Part shown: positions 41,840-49,563 of the stretch, piece after piece
Layout: the number at the start of each line of letters is the position of its first letter
Position numbering within the stretch: position 1 is the first letter of the stretch
NCBI GenBank assembly: GCA_910589665.1
Contig: CAJUTR010000013.1
Coordinates: 1 to 64,000 of the forward strand
From: an uncultured Eubacterium sp.
Lineage (GTDB): Bacteria > Bacillota > Clostridia > Lachnospirales > Lachnospiraceae
DNA: 64,000 nt
Direction of reading: 5' to 3'
Made by a program: the position numbers and the translations under genes
Notes under the pieces: generated by a model
What the model saw: only the letters and a program-made list of their open reading frames with translations
The model's database searches: none
What the model was told of the DNA's origin: nothing

Positions 41840-42547
41840 CTACATGCCGCGAAACCGCGTGATCGCATACGGCGAGCCGTCCGTGTCTGTCATGACTACA
41901 TAAAATCCGTCTTCTGTCCGCTTCGTATTGACCCGGATCTGCTCTCCGAGTTTAGCCGCCAGCCGGTACTCCACCTGCAGATCGCCCACCGAAAAACCGG
42001 ACGGAAGAAAATTCGCGGCAATACGTATGTATTCGCCGTTATTCATATGCGCGTTTGTATCCAGATGGTTTTCGCACACCCGTACGGTTCCGCGGTATTC
42101 CAGTTCTTCTGGGTACGTCAGTTTCCTGGACGTGTATTCCATTGGATAAGGTTCCCCCATCCCGAACGGTTCCACGTCTTCCGGTTTGGCCTTGATCGGC
42201 CTGCCTGTGCCCTGGTCGAAATAAAACCACTGGGAGTCCGCATATACAAGCGCCTCTCCATCCATGCTCTCCATGAGGAAATTCCTCATGCCGAAAACGC
42301 CCTTAAATTTATAGGGCCATGTTTTTACGAGAAATTCCTCCCCCATCGACGGGCGCCTACGAAAGACGATATGCCACGAATTGACAAGCCATGCGCGGGC
42401 ATCCTCTTTCAGCTCCATACAGGACCGCCCCACATCCTCACTGTGGAACAGGCAGCAGTCCTGCAGCGCATTTACGACCGCATGTACTTTTAATTTCCCC
42501 TCCGTATCGATCCGGCTATAGGATACCCTGTCTTTATACTGATACAC
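41840..42547 (-). CDS. acyl-ACP thioesterase (FatA/FatB type)
   Basis: A 235-residue double-hotdog thioesterase that releases fatty acids from acyl carrier protein. The N-terminal hotdog opens MYQYKDRVSYSRIDTEGKLK, with the conserved DCCLFHSEDVGRS and WLVNSWHI. The catalytic region is ENHLDTNAHMNNGEY (Asp-x-Asn-x-His). The start is GTG 42547 after AGGAGATGG. Bacterial members are typical of anaerobic Firmicutes. It is upstream of cvfB and downstream of a GNAT gene. Confidence 0.9.
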   Translation of the reverse strand: MYQYKDRVSYSRIDTEGKLKVHAVVNALQDCCLFHSEDVGRSCMELKEDARAWLVNSWHIVFRRRPSMGEEFLVKTWPYKFKGVFGMRNFLMESMDGEALVYADSQWFYFDQGTGRPIKAKPEDVEPFGMGEPYPMEYTSRKLTYPEELEYRGTVRVCENHLDTNAHMNNGEYIRIAANFLPSGFSVGDLQVEYRLAAKLGEQIRVNTKRTEDGFYVVMTDTDGSPYAITRFRGM

Positions 42548-42632
42548 AATTCCATCTCCTGTTCTCCGCCCCTTGCGGGCGGCACATTTGCTCGTACGAC
42601 CGTATACGTCACGGCCGCAGCTTCAGCGGCAG

Positions 42633-43094
42633 TCATTGCTTTAGCTCCGCCTCTGGCTGCGGCCCGCTTCCGCTGATCCATTTGGACATACCGGAACCAT
42701 GATTGCCAAACGGCCTTTTATGAAATCCCAGTTTGCCGTAAAATTCTTCTTTATTCATTGCGGACATAAGGTTGGCCATGATCGTCTCTCCCTCGTCCAC
42801 CTGATCTTCCAGCCATTCCAGCACATTCTCAATTATCTTTCTGCCAAGTCCGCACGACTGGTAATGCGGATGTACGATCACATCACAGATAAAATATACA
42901 TAACCGCCGTCCCCCACGACCCTCGCCATCCCCACCGGGGTTTCCCCGTCACAGGCAACGATCTTATACAGGGAGTTTGCGAGCGCGCACGCCGCCCGTT
43001 CCGGTGTAATTCGGATAAAATCCACACTGCCCCTGAGCGCATTGTAATCCTCTGTGGTAATCTCATGCTGAAACGTTATTTCTTCTATTTTCAT
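42633..43094 (-). CDS. GNAT-family N-acetyltransferase
   Basis: A 153-residue GNAT. Acetyl-CoA motif A is VIVHPHYQSCGLGRKIIENVLEWL and motif B EEFYGKLGFHKRP. The substrate is unknown; the compact domain and VGMARVVGDGGYVYFICDV resemble arylamine/small-molecule acetyltransferases of the YjcF/ElaA-like group. It starts five bases after the stop of the 58-aa DUF4250-like gene. Confidence 0.88.
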   Translation of the reverse strand: MKIEEITFQHEITTEDYNALRGSVDFIRITPERAACALANSLYKIVACDGETPVGMARVVGDGGYVYFICDVIVHPHYQSCGLGRKIIENVLEWLEDQVDEGETIMANLMSAMNKEEFYGKLGFHKRPFGNHGSGMSKWISGSGPQPEAELKQ

Positions 43095-43099
43095 TTGTT

Positions 43100-43276
43100 T
43101 TATATGAACTGGTTCGTCACCTCATCATAATGATAATCCAAACTGCCTAGATTCTCACACAGCGTCTCTTCGTCAATATCATTCGATCTGCAAAATTCTT
43201 CTAGCGTCGCGTACTGATCGCGAAGCTGTGTATTCGTATAACTAAGCAGTATAATGGGGTCACCTGGTATGCTCAT
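43100..43276 (-). CDS. DUF4250-like small protein, 58 aa
   Basis: A short gene reading MSIPGDPIILLSYTNTQLRDQY...CRSNDIDEETLCENLGSLDYHYDEVTNQF. The pattern DPxxLLSYxNTQLRD...LxxLDYxYDExxNQF is the DUF4250 family of Clostridia (recognised from memory), of unknown function. GGAGGATATT precedes ATG 43276. Too short for usual gene-length cut-offs. It forms a pair with the downstream GNAT. Confidence 0.85.
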   Translation of the reverse strand: MSIPGDPIILLSYTNTQLRDQYATLEEFCRSNDIDEETLCENLGSLDYHYDEVTNQFI

Positions 43277-43486
43277 AATATCCTCCTATCCGATGTTTGT
43301 TCACCGCTGTCAAAAAATAATGCAGTTTTATTGTAAATGGCTCGGCTTCTTTTGTCAACCTTCATTCTTGATTCCACTTCCGATAAGACAGGTGTATATA
43401 CAGTTCCCCTCCTTTTAGAGATTATTGGAAATAGGTATTTAACATACAAACTCTCTTTTTAATAGTCCATATTGAAAATCATCACC
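43277..43486. other. AT-rich gap without recognised gene
   Basis: About 210 bases between the DUF4250 gene and the GNAT fragment. No open frame with ribosome-binding site, tRNA or clear hairpin was seen. It marks the beginning of the decayed segment. Confidence 0.5.
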
Positions 43487-43790
43487 TCAAGTACCATCTT
43501 TACGTTTTAGATGTTCTCGCAAAACTGCTTCTCGCTTCATTCCTATCTTTTCCATAACTTTGCTTGAACCGATATTTTCACTATCACAGCCTGCTATGAT
43601 CTTTCTATAGTTAAAGTTAACATCATTGAACAAAAATCGTATCACTGCTTTTGCAACTTCTGTTATATATCCCTTTCCATGATTTACTTGTATTGCAGTA
43701 ATTACATCAAACTGATGACTATACTCTAATTTTTGTATGTCTGAAACCAAAAATGATGCATTAGGAACATCAAAGTGTTTTTGGACAATA
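43487..43790 (-). pseudogene. truncated GNAT acetyltransferase fragment
   Basis: The frame read from about 43790 to 43487 gives ...FDVITAIQVNHGKGYITEVAKAVIRFLFND, then GCDSENIGSSKVMEKIGMKREAVLREHLKRKDG and a stop. This is the acetyl-CoA-binding core and C-terminal motif of a RimJ/RimL-type GNAT. The N-terminal ~70 residues and the usual last strand after KDG are missing, and no start codon fits. It is fused at its 5' side to a transposase-like start on another frame. A non-functional relic. Confidence 0.7.
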
Positions 43791-43857
43791 CTAATCCAAG
43801 TCCGCCGCTCGGGATGATACGTTCATTTGTAAGTTGGACAACAATATTTTTTCTCAT
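43785..43857 (-). mobile_element. 5' remnant of a transposase gene (IS1380-like?)
   Basis: ATG 43857 with a good GGAGG site reads MRKNIVVQLTNERIIPSGGLGLV and then diverges into unrelated sequence and a stop. N-termini of this form are typical of IS1380-type transposases (from memory). Only ~24 codons remain, so this is an insertion-sequence scar. No inverted repeats were confirmed. Confidence 0.4.
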
Positions 43858-44018
43858 GGCAACCTCCGGGATCAAAGATTTTAACTGATACCATTATAGC
43901 ATAAATAACAGGCCGGCACCTGATAGGTGAAATAATATGGGTTGCCAATATCGGGAAAAATCCTAATAATATAGGTGTTACAAAGGTTTGTGGTAATTTA
44001 AGTTCACGGATTCAGGTA

Positions 44019-44394
44019 CTATTCAATCTCAAGCCACCCTTTTACCGTTTCCACATCATATCCTACTCCTTGCGCTATTTTATCAACTTCAAGTCCGAGA
44101 TTATAAAAGTTTCTAGCGACCTCCTGCGCTTTTTTTAATTCGCCTTTTTGTACTCCTTTCTGCTCGCCTATCTTTTCCCCTTCCCTACGCATTTCCTGTA
44201 TTGCCTGGCACACGTCAACCGCCTCCGCCTCCTCTTCCTCATCATATTTTATTCCCGAATTTGTAATTGCTTCAATCACATCTACTGCCCTGCGTTCCAA
44301 TTTCCGGAAACGCTCTTCGTTTGTCTCCAGTATATTACTTAAGTTTTCCCAGTCTTTTGAATATTTACTAAAAACACCCCTTAAAAACCGGAAT
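44019..44394 (-). pseudogene. C-terminal remnant of an Rpn/PD-(D/E)XK recombination-promoting nuclease
   Basis: The open frame reads FRFLRGVFSKYSKDWENLSNILETNEERFRKLERRAVDVI...AEAVDVCQAIQEMRREGEKIGEQKG...VETVKGWLEIE. The pattern (ILxxNEERF..., DVCQAIQEMxxxGxxxGxxxG) is the C-terminal tail of Rpn/YhgA-like transposase-associated nucleases. The catalytic N-terminal domain is absent: the frame is closed by a stop just inside the neighbouring GNAT gene. It is a remnant, although a short product starting at TTG 44300 cannot be excluded. Confidence 0.65.
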
Positions 44395-44880
44395 CTATCT
44401 ATTTTCCATAATCAATTCTTTGCACTTCCATTCCTTACCCAGAATACAATATTTTTCTGTTGTATCAAGAGCTACATCGCTAAAACCTACTGCTTTATAA
44501 CAGTAATAAGCTGGAAGATTATTCTCAAAAACACCCAATGATACTTTCTTTGCTCTATATATTTCAAATGCAAATTTTAGGCCTAGATGGAGCATAGCTT
44601 TTCCATAGCCTTTTCCCCTCTTGTAAGGATTTACAATAACAAATCCAAAGCGTAATTCATCCAATGATTCATCAGGATTCCTTAGTGTAAAAAAACCAAC
44701 AATTCCAGTTTCATCAAATGCAGTAAACGGCATTAGAGATTCAACAAAACAAAATTCATTTTGTGTTATAGGGTAATTACCAAGTATACCTGCTGTCCAT
44801 TGATAAAATGCTTTTTCATCTTGACACCACGATAAGATCGTCTCTACATCCGAAGCTTTATATGGTCTTATTCTAATCAT
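44395..44880 (-). CDS. GNAT-family N-acetyltransferase
   Basis: A 161-residue acetyltransferase, intact from MIRIRPYKASDVETILSW to the C-terminus. Motif A is FVIVNPYKRGKGYGKAMLHLGLKFAF and motif B is NNLPAYYCYKAVGF. It resembles RimI-like GNATs; the substrate is unknown. The gene is visibly more AT-rich than its surroundings and lies between pseudogenes, which fits lateral acquisition. No strong ribosome-binding site was noted directly upstream. Confidence 0.85.
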   Translation of the reverse strand: MIRIRPYKASDVETILSWCQDEKAFYQWTAGILGNYPITQNEFCFVESLMPFTAFDETGIVGFFTLRNPDESLDELRFGFVIVNPYKRGKGYGKAMLHLGLKFAFEIYRAKKVSLGVFENNLPAYYCYKAVGFSDVALDTTEKYCILGKEWKCKELIMENR

Positions 44881-44919
44881 ATATTTTTCCTCTCAAAGTC
44901 CGATTTGTCGTTTCATTAT

Positions 44920-45335
44920 TTATATATCCATTTTCAGGTCAAATCCCAGAAAGGCGGGATTACGGCTGATTCGATAAATGCCGCTTGTTACAAGTTCCGT
45001 TTTATCGGTTTTCGGCACTCCCGTCCGCCAACTGTCCTGCATAGTCCATACTGCTACAATAAATATAACCGTTCCGCCAACACTCATGATTGCCCCTATG
45101 ACACGGACAGCAGTAGGACTATGACCTGTTTCAAGGCAGATACTGACAAAAGTCCCGCTATAAAAACAAGAATAGCCGCAATCTTCATTGTAACTTCCAC
45201 AAATTTCGCAAAACCGACTTTATCTTTTCCGATTTGGTCTGTCTGCATTCCTTGTCTTTTCTGACAGAACATTTTCACAAAATAGCAATCAAACAGGATC
45301 GGCACCACCACTATCAAAAATAGAATAACATCCTT
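44920..45335 (-). pseudogene. decayed isoprenylcysteine methyltransferase-like membrane protein gene
   Basis: Pieces in different frames assemble into one protein: CYFVKMFCQKRQGMQTDQIGKDK and a helix AAILVFIAGLLSVSA; then GAIMSVGGTVIFIVAVWTMQDSWR; then VPKTDKTELVTSGIYRISRNPAFLGFDL. The last piece matches the ICMT/phospholipid methyltransferase family signature. At least two internal frameshifts (near 45100 and near 45020), a disrupted start near 45333, and loss of the C-terminus after GFDL mark it as a pseudogene. Confidence 0.72.
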
Positions 45336-45443
45336 TTACAACCATTGCAAGCATATTTTCTGCCGGCTGGGTCAAGTATTGTGCCGACTGCAAGTATGCT
45401 CGAAAAAAGAGGACTGCTTGACAGCAGCTCTCAGACTGTAGAC

Positions 45444-45470
45444 AAGGGAATACCGACGGTATCCCCTTGT
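45444..45470 (-). terminator. strong hairpin downstream of the GH30 gene
   Basis: CAAGGGGATAC CGTCG GTATTCCCTTG on the minus strand forms an 11-bp stem with one G-U pair about 20 bases after the GH30 stop. It lacks a U tract, so it may protect a 3' end rather than terminate. Confidence 0.45.
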
Positions 45471-45490
45471 TTGCCTTTCATATGTCATAT

Positions 45491-47239
45491 TTAGTTCGTC
45501 GGCTCAAACGTCCATACCTGGTTCGAACCTTCCCAGTACGCATTCTGTACTACGTTCGTATTATCTGACACTCTCAAGTGAAGTCCGCTCTTTCCATCCG
45601 TAACTTTTGTCAGAATACCAAACTGTCCTGCCGCGGATGTCGTCTTGCACTTAAACTGCTGTGCGTCTCCGCTGTATGCGTGATATATGTTCATATTCGT
45701 GTTATCGGTCTTACCTGCGCCGCTTACGTCAAGCATAAAATCACCAAGTGCGCTCGTCAGCGTAAAGTAGCCGTTATCCAGCTTGTTCAGATACCATTTC
45801 TCGCCTCTGCCGCCAGTCTTCGCTCCAGCCTGTACGTTCTGTCCGGCTGCCCCTTTGTTGTATGCCACCTGGAGATATTTCCCGGATGCCGGATTCTTGA
45901 TGCAGTACCAGCCGTTCGGAATCGTCGCGCCCGTAATAGTACCCGGATTTGTGCCAGTCTGTGCCTTCAGTGTGCAGACAAACGTGGATACGCTGTTTGC
46001 CGGAAGATATGCCCAGAATCCATTTCCGTCAAGAGCCAGATCGGATGTCTTTGCCAGATTCTCACTACCCGATGTGCGATAGCGATCCACCTTCGAAATA
46101 TTCTGCCCGTTGACTGCAAATTTCTGTGAAATGTTATTGAAACCTTTATTTACAGCTACAATTACTGCCTTGCCGTCTCCTGTATAAGCGGAAACATAAA
46201 CACCGTTATTTGGATTCTCTGTTACCGATACCCTCTTATAACCAGGACGGATGAACTTCGAGTACTGTGCCATACAGTAACCGCGTTTACTGATTGTACC
46301 ATCCTCTTTCATCGGACTGTAGCTTCTGCGTATGTACCACCACACATAAGTCTGGAGGTTATTCACCATTGCATTATGTATATGTTCTGAAACACCAAGT
46401 GCTTCTGGCCATCTGTCTGCCGAATTCGTATCACTGTTCGGATAATATACCTCTGTCATCCAAAGTTCTTTATTCGATGCTTTCTGCTGGAACAGCGGAT
46501 AAGCAAAATCTTTCAACTGCGTTCCATATAAATGGGTTCCCATGATGTCCACATTGGCAAGTGCCCGAGCATCGTTGAGGATCGGATCCGACATCGTCTT
46601 ATTATATGAGAATGACTCCGGTGCGATCAAACGGCAGTTGATCGAACCCGCATGGTATTTCAGGAACGTCAGGATCTCGCTCGCTGTCCACCATGTCCAA
46701 TCATGTCCATAATCCGGCTCGTTTGCCATAGAAATGGCGTACAAGTTAACCCCATTATTCTTCATAAATGTTACAAAGCTGTTCAGATGCTTTGCATACT
46801 CTGCGTATTTGTCATGCCGTAAACGTTTTGCTTTCGTATCGCCATAGCGGTTAAACGTTTCTGTCATATCGCTCGGCGGATTCCACGGAGTTGCAAAAAC
46901 AATAGCACCTTTCGCTATCGCTGCTTTCGCAGTAGCGACTTCTTTGTACCAGTTTCTGCTGTCAGAATCAATCCAGATCCTAAGTACAGAAAATCCAAGC
47001 TGGTTATCTCCGTTGCCAAATGCTGTTTCTCTTTGTGATGAAGTAAGATCTCCGATCCAGGAAGGATGGTTCATTCCACCAAATCCCCGTATCTCCTGAT
47101 ACGTTTTTGATACATTGACCACCGCATCACTGGCTGCCTGTGCTGTCGGTGCATTCACTGGAAACACCCCGATAACCAGTGCAAACAAAAGACAACCTGC
47201 TAATACTGCTCTCGCCGCTTTCTTCAGTTGTAACCCCAT
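45491..47239 (-). CDS. secreted GH30 glucuronoxylanase with ricin-type CBM13
   Basis: A 582-residue exported enzyme. The signal peptide is at 1-~35 (ARAVLAGCLLFALVIGVF...AQA-AS). The GH30 subfamily 8 catalytic domain (~38-425) starts VNVSKTYQEIRGFGGMNHPSW. The acid/base Glu is in SMANEPDYGHDW, the nucleophile Glu in LWMTEVYYPNSDTNSADRW, and the glucuronate-recognising Arg in WWYIRRSY. The C-terminal ~130 residues form a beta-trefoil (RICIN/CBM13; WYCIKNPASGKYLQV...QVWTFEP). It should cut xylan next to methylglucuronate side chains. The catalytic domain is strikingly like Bacillus XynC. Own promoter at 47287-47315; ATG 47239 after GGAGGTAAGTTA. Confidence 0.93.
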   Translation of the reverse strand: MGLQLKKAARAVLAGCLLFALVIGVFPVNAPTAQAASDAVVNVSKTYQEIRGFGGMNHPSWIGDLTSSQRETAFGNGDNQLGFSVLRIWIDSDSRNWYKEVATAKAAIAKGAIVFATPWNPPSDMTETFNRYGDTKAKRLRHDKYAEYAKHLNSFVTFMKNNGVNLYAISMANEPDYGHDWTWWTASEILTFLKYHAGSINCRLIAPESFSYNKTMSDPILNDARALANVDIMGTHLYGTQLKDFAYPLFQQKASNKELWMTEVYYPNSDTNSADRWPEALGVSEHIHNAMVNNLQTYVWWYIRRSYSPMKEDGTISKRGYCMAQYSKFIRPGYKRVSVTENPNNGVYVSAYTGDGKAVIVAVNKGFNNISQKFAVNGQNISKVDRYRTSGSENLAKTSDLALDGNGFWAYLPANSVSTFVCTLKAQTGTNPGTITGATIPNGWYCIKNPASGKYLQVAYNKGAAGQNVQAGAKTGGRGEKWYLNKLDNGYFTLTSALGDFMLDVSGAGKTDNTNMNIYHAYSGDAQQFKCKTTSAAGQFGILTKVTDGKSGLHLRVSDNTNVVQNAYWEGSNQVWTFEPTN

Positions 47240-47286
47240 AAGTAACTTACCTCCTTCAATTATGATAAATATAATTTATGTTGATA

Positions 47287-47315
47287 AATATAACACAGAA
47301 AACCGTTCTTGACAA
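47287..47315 (-). promoter_or_regulatory. promoter of the GH30 gene
   Basis: TTGTCA and TATATT on the minus strand with 17-base spacing, about 48 bases before the start codon. Confidence 0.78.
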
Positions 47316-47430
47316 TGAAATTTTTTGCCACTTTGTTGACATATCATGCACTTTTTGATTCGTAATCTGCCCCTCTTTGTCACTTTTGCACAACAAGTCT
47401 TTTTTGCTTATGTACAAATACCACAAAAAA

Positions 47431-49368
47431 CTACCCTAAAATCTGATTCGTCTTATCAATCACCTCCTGAACCTTTTCCGCGATTTCAGATACTTCCTGC
47501 ATCGTCTTCTGGATCTCGTTACTATTATCCGACGACCGATTCACATGATCCACCGCTTTATCCACCGAATCCACCAGTTTATTGATCTCATCATTGAAAT
47601 TCTCTATAATAACACTGATATTGTCTATCGCCTTATGGATACCCGCATCGTTTTCCTTCGCACAGCCTACGGATTCTTTCGAGTTCTCCGACAGATCACG
47701 GATATTGGATGCTACAACGGAAAATCCCCTTCCGGCATCCCCTGCCCTGGCCGCCTCGATCGCCGCGTTGAGCGAAAGAAGGTTGATCTTTCCGGCAATA
47801 CTTTCTACATCCTGTGTCATTTGATTATACTGCTCTACATTTACATTGATGTCCTGCATCGAACTAGAAATATTGCGGTTCAGTTCATTGAGCTCATTCA
47901 TATGTTCCGCCACAGCCGTCATCTCCGCACGGCTCTTCTGTCCGGACTCCAAGATCCGTTTCGCCTGCTCCTGGACCTTTTTGATATTCTGCGTCAGTGT
48001 AGTAAAGATCCCCGTCATTTCCGTATTCATTGTAATGACTTTTTCATTGATATCATGTACCTTTTGGCGCTCCTCGCGGATGCTTGTCATCATGTACTGA
48101 TAGCAGTTTTCCTTTTCATTGATCCCTTTTGCAAGCGCGATCGCCATTTCCCGGCAGGAACTGTAACCACACGCATGGCAGTCAAAATGCTTATCGACTT
48201 CCGTCGTTTTATTCATGGACGCATACGCCTCTTCAATCTCACTCTCACTCACGGTAAAATCTTTCACGACCGGAGGATGATATGTCCTAATGTAATCTTC
48301 CAGCACCAGTTTTTTATCAAATTCAGCAAACTGTTTGTCGACCGTTCCTTTCCTGGTCATCTTCGTATCTTCCATCCTCTTTTTGTGCGTATACACCTCC
48401 ACGTCGTGCATCACGTCATTCATGAAAAACCGCTGGTATTCAACACCGATGGCCGGACCGCCATTGCAGCCGGTTTCACAATTCAGCACATCAAACACAT
48501 CCGGCAGATATTCCTCCTTCTGATTCATATATACATCCAGTTCCCGGTACAGTTTGTTACTTCCCTCCGAAGTGATCACACTCATATCCGGCTCGTGGAT
48601 CTGGAGATTCCGCATCAAGCCGCCCGGTTTTGGATAGATGGCGCCTTCAAGTCCCTGATGATCGTCAAATTCAAATTCGCTGTAAATCTTTATTTTCGGA
48701 AGCTCCACACCTTCCTGCTCAAAATGCTGCCTCATATGTTCCATCGTCACGTTATAGTCCACGAGGCCCGTATCACGGAATTCATCAATTTTTGCAATGC
48801 AGGGAGAAAATGCCGCGATCTTTCCTTTGTATCCCAGTACCTTCCGTATGTAGACGGCCAGACACAGCATCGGGCTGTGGATGGGCGAAAGGTGTGGAAT
48901 CAGTTCCTGCCGGTGCCGTAGTACATAATTGACAACGGCAGCACATGGCTGGGAGATCAACTTAGCCCCGGGATTCTTTTTCAAATAGCGCAGATGTGCC
49001 CACGTACAAATATCCGCGCCCAATGAGACATCGTAAATCTTCTTTATCCCCTGATTTCGCAGCCACTGAAGCGCATGACGCCAGTTTCCGTCAAACGCCA
49101 CCTTAAGCGAAGGCGCTGCGATCATCGCGATATCCTCCCCTTTTTTCAAATCGTCTAAGAAACGATCCATATCATCCTCAAATGACCGGGAATTATGGGA
49201 ACATGCCCGGATACATGCACCGCAGCGGATACATTTGTCATCGTCGATCAAAATGCGCAGCTTCTTGTTTTCGTCCATTTTCGCAATGTTCGCATCTCCG
49301 ACCGGACACGCCCGCACACATGCGTTACACCCCACACACTTTTCCTTATCTACCTTGATAATACTCAT
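47431..49368 (-). CDS. [FeFe]-hydrogenase-like domain fused to methyl-accepting signalling domain
   Basis: A 645-residue cytoplasmic protein. Two 4Fe-4S motifs occupy residues 11-56 (Cys11,14,17,21 and 46,49,52,56). A hydrogenase large-subunit domain (~75-360) keeps the four cysteines that hold the H-cluster cubane: Cys142 (SQPCAA), Cys190 (SPCIAK), Cys297 and Cys301 (CETGCNGG). The proton-shuttling Cys beside Cys142 is replaced by Pro. A further 4Fe-4S domain has Cys397, 400 and 405. Residues ~430-645 are a coiled coil with the MCP hairpin tip NAAIEAARAGDAGRGFSVVA (~535-553). No transmembrane helix. The design implies redox or H2 sensing rather than bulk catalysis. Confidence 0.9.
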   Translation of the reverse strand: MSIIKVDKEKCVGCNACVRACPVGDANIAKMDENKKLRILIDDDKCIRCGACIRACSHNSRSFEDDMDRFLDDLKKGEDIAMIAAPSLKVAFDGNWRHALQWLRNQGIKKIYDVSLGADICTWAHLRYLKKNPGAKLISQPCAAVVNYVLRHRQELIPHLSPIHSPMLCLAVYIRKVLGYKGKIAAFSPCIAKIDEFRDTGLVDYNVTMEHMRQHFEQEGVELPKIKIYSEFEFDDHQGLEGAIYPKPGGLMRNLQIHEPDMSVITSEGSNKLYRELDVYMNQKEEYLPDVFDVLNCETGCNGGPAIGVEYQRFFMNDVMHDVEVYTHKKRMEDTKMTRKGTVDKQFAEFDKKLVLEDYIRTYHPPVVKDFTVSESEIEEAYASMNKTTEVDKHFDCHACGYSSCREMAIALAKGINEKENCYQYMMTSIREERQKVHDINEKVITMNTEMTGIFTTLTQNIKKVQEQAKRILESGQKSRAEMTAVAEHMNELNELNRNISSSMQDINVNVEQYNQMTQDVESIAGKINLLSLNAAIEAARAGDAGRGFSVVASNIRDLSENSKESVGCAKENDAGIHKAIDNISVIIENFNDEINKLVDSVDKAVDHVNRSSDNSNEIQKTMQEVSEIAEKVQEVIDKTNQILG

Positions 49369-49428
49369 CTGTTCCTACTCTCCTTTCTCATATGTTTCCG
49401 CCATTTATTGGAAATTTTATTGTATAAT

Positions 49429-49457
49429 ATTATATAAAATCACGCTTATAAAATCAA
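49429..49457 (-). promoter_or_regulatory. promoter of the hydrogenase-like receptor gene
   Basis: TTGATT and TATAAT on the minus strand with 17-base spacing, about 60 bases upstream of the start. Confidence 0.72.
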
Positions 49458-49563
49458 TAAATATCTTCGATGTAATCATCTAAATTATCATTTGAATACT
49501 TTTCCGGATCGTGGCAATACTGAAACTAATATGAGCCAAAACACCTTATCAGGAGGGCACAGC

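Noticed and set aside
43910..43935. Short inverted repeat CACCT/AGGTG as an IS end
   Set aside because: Only five bases per arm and no matching partner at the other side of the transposase remnant.
47545..48921. 458-codon plus-strand frame opposite the hydrogenase-like receptor
   Set aside because: Antisense to a clearly conserved protein with intact cysteine motifs. The translation has no domain pattern.
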